From contig MFZZ01000044.1 of the NCBI GenBank assembly GCA_001789555.1, positions 15,924-50,011 of the forward strand: 34,088 nucleotides of DNA. The letters run 5' to 3'. Positions 28,537-34,088 of this stretch are shown piece after piece (position 1 is the stretch's first letter; every line of letters starts with the position of its first letter). The DNA is from Candidatus Roizmanbacteria bacterium RIFCSPHIGHO2_12_FULL_38_13 (GTDB taxonomy: Bacteria > Patescibacteriota > Microgenomatia > UBA1406 > GWC2-37-13). The notes beneath the pieces were generated by a model. That model was not told the origin of the DNA. It did not search any database and worked only from the letters and a program-made list of their open reading frames with translations. Both the position numbers and the translations under genes were made by a program.

Positions 28537-29517
28537 ATGGTTTCTAGCCATTCAACAATACTATACACCAAAAATTTGCGGAAAACTTTTTTTACAAAAG
28601 ATAAAAAAGATGTCCAGGCTGTCAAAGGAGTGGACCTCGATGTAAAAAAAGGTCAGATTTTCGGCTTCCTAGGACCAAATGGGGCCGGAAAAACAACTAC
28701 ACTTCAAATGCTGACGACATTACTTACTCCGACGAGTGGTGAGGCTATGGTAGTAAACTTCGATCTTAAAACACAACCTCAAAAAATTCGCGAGCATATC
28801 GGATATGTTTCGCAGTCCGGTGGCGCCGATCGCACTACAAATGCCATACAGGATCTCATACTTCAAGCGATGCTCTATGGATTAAATCTAGATACAGCAC
28901 AAAAACGCGCAAAAGATCTTATCGATCGGTTCGAGCTCACGGAGTTTGCAGATCGGATAATATCTTCGTATTCGGGAGGACAGAGGAGAAGGCTTGATTT
29001 GGCACTTGGCGTGATTCATGAGCCTGACATAATATTTTTGGATGAACCGACAACGGGGCTTGACCCGCAAAGTAGAGCCCGTTTTTGGGAAGAAATCCGA
29101 ACTATCAAAGATGATGGTACGACGATATTCCTGACTACACACTATCTTGATGAAGCAGATAGCCTGTGTGATTATCTGGCAATTGTCGATCATGGAAAAA
29201 TCGTTGCCAAGGGCACGCCTACAGCTTTAAAACACAAAATTGGAGGAGAGAGCATCATCGTTGCCATGAAAGATGATAAGGAACTCGAAAAAGGTAAAAA
29301 TCTGATGGAAAAACAAAAATTCGTCGAAAAAATATTTGTCCGGGAAAATAAGCTGTATTTGTTTGTCAAAGAGGGTGAAAAACTATTGGCAGATGTCCTA
29401 AGATTGCTCGACAACGAAAAAATCGGTCTGCTGACTATTGAATTATCGAAACCCTCACTCGATGACGTATTTTTACAGGAGACCGGACGATCTCTGCGGG
29501 AAGGAGGAGAACTATGA
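28537..29517 (+). CDS. ABC transporter ATP-binding protein (DrrA-like)
   Basis: Walker A GPNGAGKTT, signature YSGGQRRRL, Walker B IIFLDEPTTGLDP, C-terminal DDVFLQETGRSLR. Confidence 0.93.
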   Translation: MVSSHSTILYTKNLRKTFFTKDKKDVQAVKGVDLDVKKGQIFGFLGPNGAGKTTTLQMLTTLLTPTSGEAMVVNFDLKTQPQKIREHIGYVSQSGGADRTTNAIQDLILQAMLYGLNLDTAQKRAKDLIDRFELTEFADRIISSYSGGQRRRLDLALGVIHEPDIIFLDEPTTGLDPQSRARFWEEIRTIKDDGTTIFLTTHYLDEADSLCDYLAIVDHGKIVAKGTPTALKHKIGGESIIVAMKDDKELEKGKNLMEKQKFVEKIFVRENKLYLFVKEGEKLLADVLRLLDNEKIGLLTIELSKPSLDDVFLQETGRSLREGGEL

Positions 29518-30275
29518 AATTTATTCAGGATACCCAAATATTATTTGTGCGCAATTTCAAAAAAACCTTGAGAGAGCCATTGTGGTTGTTTATCGGTATC
29601 ATGCAACCTGCCTTATACATCTTGCTTTACATGCCCTTGTTGAAAAATATTGGCAATACGTCGGCATTGCCTCTGGGAAAAATTGCCCAGATTTTTGTGC
29701 CGGGCATGCTCATCATCATGGGAGTTTCTTCACTTTTTGCAGGATTTGGTTTCATTCCGGAAATTCGCGAAGGCTATATCACTAGACTTCTGGTCACTCC
29801 TGTCAACCGGTTTGCTATTTTGTTAGCTATGGTCATGGATCAGCTTTTCACCTTGCTCATGCAATCGGTCATCCTGATTTTTATTGCTTTACTTCTTGGT
29901 CTACGTACCTCGGTGATCGCAGTCATTTTATCGCTTATTTTAGTGATAATAGTAGGCGCGACAACGTCTTGCATCTCATATATCATCTCTATTTCAGCGA
30001 GGCACGAAGATGGACTCGCCTCAACGGTTAACACTTTGTATTTGCCGATAATGCTTTTGTCAGGGATAATGCTGCCGATCTCACTTGCGCCACAATGGCT
30101 CAAAAATATCGCCGGTTTTAACCCTTTTTATTATGCGGTCGAGGCAGCACGGGAGCTTTTCCTGGGGAACTTTACCAGCTTTACAATAGTCAAAGGTTTT
30201 TTGATAATGAGTGTGTTTGCAGCTGTTGCCTTGTGGTTTGCCGTCAGGTCGCTTAGAAAGATGGCTGTCATGTAA
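29514..30275 (+). CDS. ABC-2 type permease
   Basis: 6 TM; GYITRLLVTPVNRFAILLAMV, LPISLAPQWLKNIAGFNPFYYAVEAARELF; ATGA overlap with 28537-29517. Confidence 0.92.
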   Translation: MKFIQDTQILFVRNFKKTLREPLWLFIGIMQPALYILLYMPLLKNIGNTSALPLGKIAQIFVPGMLIIMGVSSLFAGFGFIPEIREGYITRLLVTPVNRFAILLAMVMDQLFTLLMQSVILIFIALLLGLRTSVIAVILSLILVIIVGATTSCISYIISISARHEDGLASTVNTLYLPIMLLSGIMLPISLAPQWLKNIAGFNPFYYAVEAARELFLGNFTSFTIVKGFLIMSVFAAVALWFAVRSLRKMAVM

Positions 30276-30345
30276 AGTAATCAATCAATAATATTCTTAA
30301 TTTTGGGTTGAAATTTATACATATTATTGATATATTTTCAATAAT

Positions 30346-30672
30346 ATGAGTTGGAATCCCAAACTACTTTTAGCAATGGGACTGACAGCGATTGGTGCCT
30401 TGGGTTGTGCAGAATTTGGTCCAAGAAATGTTGAGACCGAGTGCTACCAAACATCCGGACTTTATGATTCAAATGGAGAATTGCCCGGAGGTAAACTATC
30501 TACTCTTGAACAAGAAATTTGTTTTGATAAGGGCAGTGAGCATCAGACTCCAACTTGTCCCCAAGAGATGATCGGAGAAGTTCTTATCGGCGCTGGGGGA
30601 ATACCGATATTGGCCCAAGCCGAACGTGTTCCTGATAGTGTCTGTACTGTCACACGAATGGAAAGAAGGTAG
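30346..30672 (+). CDS. Small putative lipoprotein
   Basis: Signal peptide with lipobox-like LLLAMGLTAIGALGC; 108 aa. Confidence 0.55.
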   Translation: MSWNPKLLLAMGLTAIGALGCAEFGPRNVETECYQTSGLYDSNGELPGGKLSTLEQEICFDKGSEHQTPTCPQEMIGEVLIGAGGIPILAQAERVPDSVCTVTRMERR

Positions 30673-30753
30673 TTTTGTACACCTTTTCCAGTTTTAATTA
30701 AATAGTTCTACCGTCTTTCTTTTTATTGATCAAATCCATCTAACATAATTCAT

Positions 30754-31287
30754 TCAAAATATCTTCCCTTAAATTTGTAAATTATAAACCAGGCAATTAT
30801 CGCGGCAGTTATAACTAAAATCCAGGAATCGAAAGAAATTGACGCAGCAATTTAGTCCTCCAGTGGCAAATCGTAAAAAAACCGCAGCCTCTATCTGATT
30901 TTTTTGCTTTAGCTTTATGTTAGATATTTTTTTGGATATTACCTTCCCAAGTATATGGTTAAGAAGAGAATAACCATATTTTTTACCTAAAAAGTAGGAA
31001 ACAGTTGCTCCGATTCCACTTCCTATGATGTCGGCAATATAGGCTTTTTCCCAACCGATAAGTGGAATTGAGGCTATTGTCAAAAAAACTCCAGGCATCG
31101 GGGGATAGATAATACTTAATGATTTTAAGACGGTCAGTGCGATAAGATAGAGGAGAAGATAATTTTGGACGATATGAATTATGTTGCTCACAAATGATGT
31201 TTGAGAAGCGAGTTGAAATACGATAGCAGGGATTAATATGACAATGAGAAGTAGTATCCTATTTAGTATTTGAATAGTCTTTTGCAC
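30754..31287 (-). pseudogene. VTT/DedA-like membrane protein with probable frameshift
   Basis: ORF 30769-31287 (GTG start) loses hydrophobicity after FLRFATGGL; the other frame continues IAASISFDSWILVITAAIIAWFIIYKFKGRYFE*. Confidence 0.55.
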
Positions 31288-31317
31288 ATGACTATTATAG
31301 TTAATCTTAGTAGGTTC

Positions 31318-31419
31318 TTAATTCGAAAAATGAATTGGGCAAATGGACGTGTTCACGTTTAAATCATGGGCAGAAGCCGGCATAAGAGCAGTTCCTTCGG
31401 TAAAAATCAGGATTTTCAT
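31318..31419 (-). CDS. 33-aa short ORF, possible truncated gene
   Basis: MKILIFTEGTALMPASAHDLNVNTSICPIHFSN*; starts 12 nt after the 31431-31901 stop. Confidence 0.25.
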   Translation of the reverse strand: MKILIFTEGTALMPASAHDLNVNTSICPIHFSN

Positions 31420-31430
31420 TGATATAGAAA

Positions 31431-31901
31431 TTAATGACATCGTGGATCGTTGTTCGGCGCATAGCCAATCTCTGCGCTTACTAATAGATAGCTGTTCCGA
31501 TCTCCGGTTATAATATGGTCGATTTTGTTATATAAATCAGGAGATAACCGACTAATATCTTTTAAATCCTTTTCATCTTTTAATATAAATAAGTCCACTT
31601 CGTGGTATGGCTGTTCTTCAACATAATTTGGAGTAGTTAAAATAGGCCTATAGAAATCATATATCTCTTTGGGTGAGAGTTTAGTATTCCGCACATCTCC
31701 CACAATAAAACCACACTGGTTTGAAGCAGGAGCGAAGTTTGCGACCATCGAAATCCTCCTTTTCAATTGTGAATCTGAAGGATGCTGATATTCTTCTGTC
31801 TTTTTTTTTAGAAAGCCAAGATGGATAGAATTGTCTACAGTGTCTCGTACAAAAGTAAAAGCTATGAAAAAAATCACGAAAATACCAAATAATGTTGTCA
31901 T
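31431..31901 (-). CDS. Hypothetical single-TM protein
   Basis: N-terminal TM (TTLFGIFVIFFIAFTFV), soluble remainder; ATGA overlap with 31898-32788. Confidence 0.6.
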   Translation of the reverse strand: MTTLFGIFVIFFIAFTFVRDTVDNSIHLGFLKKKTEEYQHPSDSQLKRRISMVANFAPASNQCGFIVGDVRNTKLSPKEIYDFYRPILTTPNYVEEQPYHEVDLFILKDEKDLKDISRLSPDLYNKIDHIITGDRNSYLLVSAEIGYAPNNDPRCH

Positions 31902-32788
31902 GGTTGTTTTAGAATCTTTCTTACTAATTCGTAAAACTCTCCAGCAATCTGTTTCCCACGTTCATTTGGGATAGGATTTTGATGTGGCCGGCCACCCTGA
32001 GAGTACAAAGTGGCGATAACAGCAGTAGTCAACTTCTTACCAGCTACAGGACTCCATGAATCCACTATATCTTTTATTATTGCTGCGGCAAATAAAATAT
32101 TATGTTTTTGGTTAATTAAATAGGTATAAAGGTGTATCCGAGCTTCTTGATTGAGTCTTTTAAAAGGTAATTTCGGATCTTTTGTATTGGGGTTATACAA
32201 ACCAAGTTTTATAATGTTATTGGCAGTATCTGTCTTTACTTGGGCAATACCGACTGACGTGTTGCCCCCTATAATCTCTACACCCACGACATCAAGCATT
32301 TCTTCAAATGGAAGCAAACGTGCGATTTCATCAACAATAATCGCTCCAAGTAGATAGGGATCAAGGGTGAATATCTTAGCAGCAGCAAAAACAATACTTC
32401 GAACTCTCTTGAGTTTTTTCTTTACGCCTTCAACAAGCACTTCTGACTGTCCAACCGGCTTTATGAATTGTTCGGTTTTTTGTAAATGTGTGCGATATAA
32501 TTCTATGAAAAGATTAAGTACTGGTAAAATTTTTGTAACATTAGTATTGTGTAAATAGAGAATGAGGTTCTTGGCTGTAATTGAAAGAGCGTCAAATTCA
32601 TCACTTTCGGAAACTTTTGGATATGTACGAATGTATGTGGTGCTCCCTCTTTTAACCACATACGCTCCATTAATTTCCCCCGCACGTGCCAACTTGACAG
32701 CTTTTTCTAGTGAATATGCGTCTAGTTCCTCCGTAACAAAAACTAAACTTTTTCTTTTAGAATTTGTTACAATTAATACTATTTTCAT
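31898..32788 (-). CDS. DUF3892-like N-terminal domain plus putative lysozyme-like C-terminal domain
   Basis: AYSLEKAVKLARAGEINGAYVVKRGSTTYIRTYPK resembles DUF3892; LDPYLLGAIIVDEIAR...GGNTSVGIAQVKTDTAN is transglycosylase-like. Confidence 0.5.
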   Translation of the reverse strand: MKIVLIVTNSKRKSLVFVTEELDAYSLEKAVKLARAGEINGAYVVKRGSTTYIRTYPKVSESDEFDALSITAKNLILYLHNTNVTKILPVLNLFIELYRTHLQKTEQFIKPVGQSEVLVEGVKKKLKRVRSIVFAAAKIFTLDPYLLGAIIVDEIARLLPFEEMLDVVGVEIIGGNTSVGIAQVKTDTANNIIKLGLYNPNTKDPKLPFKRLNQEARIHLYTYLINQKHNILFAAAIIKDIVDSWSPVAGKKLTTAVIATLYSQGGRPHQNPIPNERGKQIAGEFYELVRKILKQP

Positions 32789-32864
32789 ACTGACTTAGAG
32801 ATAATTTTGTCATAATCTTTTTATATCCTTTTTTATTACGTCAATAATTTTATCTTTTATTATC

Positions 32865-33083
32865 TCATTTTTTTACTAACAGATTAAGTGCTTTTGCAGT
32901 TTTACTGGTTATAACTTTTCTGCCTGTCCTTGACTCAATATCTACTCTTGCATTACCAGCAACACTTCCTCCTTCTTTTGCAACTTTTTTATTTTGATTA
33001 AAATTTTTTGGTTTTCGTACTTTAGAAATTTCTGTAGTAGAAGTCTCTGCAAGCATATTTAGCACGATTTCTAGGTTCGTCAT
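32865..33083 (-). CDS. C-terminal part of a BRO/DinD-like protein, separated by a frameshift
   Basis: MTNLEIVLNMLAETSTTEISK...NKKVAKEGGSVAGNARVDIESRTGRKV continues the upstream ORF in another frame. Confidence 0.65.
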   Translation of the reverse strand: MTNLEIVLNMLAETSTTEISKVRKPKNFNQNKKVAKEGGSVAGNARVDIESRTGRKVITSKTAKALNLLVKK

Positions 33084-33691
33084 ATTATCTCGTAAGTTTC
33101 TTTCTTGAGACCTTTAAGATTTTTGTACTGCTTGGTTGTAAGACCTGCCCATGCTTTTATAATCTCGTCAGTTAATATTGCAAATTCATGACCTTCTTTG
33201 ACCCCTCGCTTTTCCCATTCATCTGTTAAAGCCTTACGAACTTCAATGCTCTTTAGACGCTGATTAATCCAATCTTTGCTATAACCCTTTTTTAAGTATG
33301 TTTTAAGAGCACGATTTATAGCGAGCTCAGGGTCTGCAATTTCTTCAACTCTTTCATAACCGACTCTGGCTAACCATCGTTTAAATGGTTCGGCTTTGGG
33401 AGAGGGGATAGACTGGATTATGCGAAAAGCGTTTTCAGTATTAACAACTTCCGTCAAGTACATTTTATTATCAGAGGATTTTAATTTCAGTTGTCGACAA
33501 AATGTCGACAACTCAACTCCACTTGATTCTTTTTCTCTCTGTTTCATCCGATACCAGTAATCACGGGGTTTGTCGCTATCAGTTAGTGCTTGAATCATAT
33601 CCACAACGGAAAAATACCATAATTCTTTCTCATTATCCCAATGCCTTCTTATTTTCTTTCCTTGAAAAAGAATAATTTTATGTTTCTGCAT
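33080..33691 (-). CDS. BRO-N-domain / DinD-like protein, N-terminal part
   Basis: RHWDNEKELWYFSVVDMIQALTDSDKPRDYWYRMKQRE, ILTDEIIKAWAGLTTKQYKNLKGLKKE. Confidence 0.75.
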   Translation of the reverse strand: MQKHKIILFQGKKIRRHWDNEKELWYFSVVDMIQALTDSDKPRDYWYRMKQREKESSGVELSTFCRQLKLKSSDNKMYLTEVVNTENAFRIIQSIPSPKAEPFKRWLARVGYERVEEIADPELAINRALKTYLKKGYSKDWINQRLKSIEVRKALTDEWEKRGVKEGHEFAILTDEIIKAWAGLTTKQYKNLKGLKKETYEII

Positions 33692-33713
33692 AACATTTTA
33701 ATGGTAACGTATT

Positions 33714-33942
33714 TTACCTCAATTTTTTTGTCATTTCTAATCCATAGTTATTACCCACAAAAGATGCGATTGCCATAAGGAGAAGTGATACAGTGGTTAC
33801 AGTAAAAAGATAAATCGATCTTTCAGAGAGCGGGAAAACAGATACGGCCGGTTTGATAACAAACCTTTCAAGACCAGTGATTAAAAAGGGGAGTGCGGCT
33901 AGTGCCGAAAGTACTATTATCCTGAGTTTCCCACTTTTTCAT
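33714..33942 (-). pseudogene. Small membrane protein with apparent 1-nt frameshift near its start
   Basis: Frame reads KLRIIVLSALAALPFLITGLERFVIKP...VTTVSLLLMAIASFVGNNYGLEMTKKLR*; ATGAAAAAGTGG start lies in another frame; removing one G of GGG would join them. Confidence 0.5.
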
Positions 33943-34012
33943 TCCAAAATTAAATAGGTATTTTGACAGTATATTTGTTGTTAAAAAGTAGTGTTAAACC
34001 GCACTACGATGA

Positions 34013-34043
34013 ATGTCATTCCCGTGAAGACGGGAATCCAGTC
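34013..34043. repeat. Palindromic element TTCCCGTGAAGACGGGAA
   Basis: aatgtcattcccgtgaagacgggaatccag, similar to 22030-22058. Confidence 0.75.
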
Positions 34044-34088
34044 TATAATTACCTTGTATGTCTGGTAAAACATATTGTGTTTATATTT

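Noticed and set aside
28888-29537. Minus-strand ORFs of 101 and 115 aa
   Set aside because: Shadows of the ABC ATPase gene, which has all canonical motifs.

Overview
AT-rich 34 kb bacterial window. I think it is a candidate-phylum/Patescibacteria-like genome, but that rests on gene content and style, not on a marker gene. Left half (1-20 kb): a surface-glycan cluster. It contains RfbF/RfbG-like CDP-sugar genes, a TPP-dependent acetolactate-synthase-like enzyme plus the C-terminus of a paralogue, a PseB-like dehydratase, a NeuB-family synthase, several SDRs, two paralogous zinc-binding C-methyltransferases, GT2 transferases, a Gmd-like dehydratase, a beta-helix protein and a GT-C-like membrane protein. 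Middle (20-24.5 kb): GlmS, a metallophosphoesterase and a Wzx-like flippase. Right (24.5-30.3 kb): a compact NiFe-hydrogenase module (HypC-like, DUF6390-like, maturation protease, large and small subunits) and an ABC-2 exporter. Right end (30.3-34.1 kb): small accessory genes, three of them apparently frameshifted. Main non-ORF observations: (1) a ~250-nt intergenic structured RNA candidate upstream of glmS, with its own sigma70-type promoter and a 19-bp stem closing its two ends; (2) a methyltransferase gene apparently inserted between a perfect 23-bp direct repeat that duplicates the promoter and start codon of the next gene; (3) two 58-bp palindromic elements inside one methyltransferase ORF, both read as HPELxSGS..MPKQVRHD peptides; (4) repeated placement of a TATAAT-like box 5-7 nt before start codons, suggesting leaderless transcripts; (5) heptanucleotide (AGTTAYR)n arrays at gene boundaries, one of which supplies a stop codon and the next start codon. 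No tRNA, rRNA or CRISPR array was seen.
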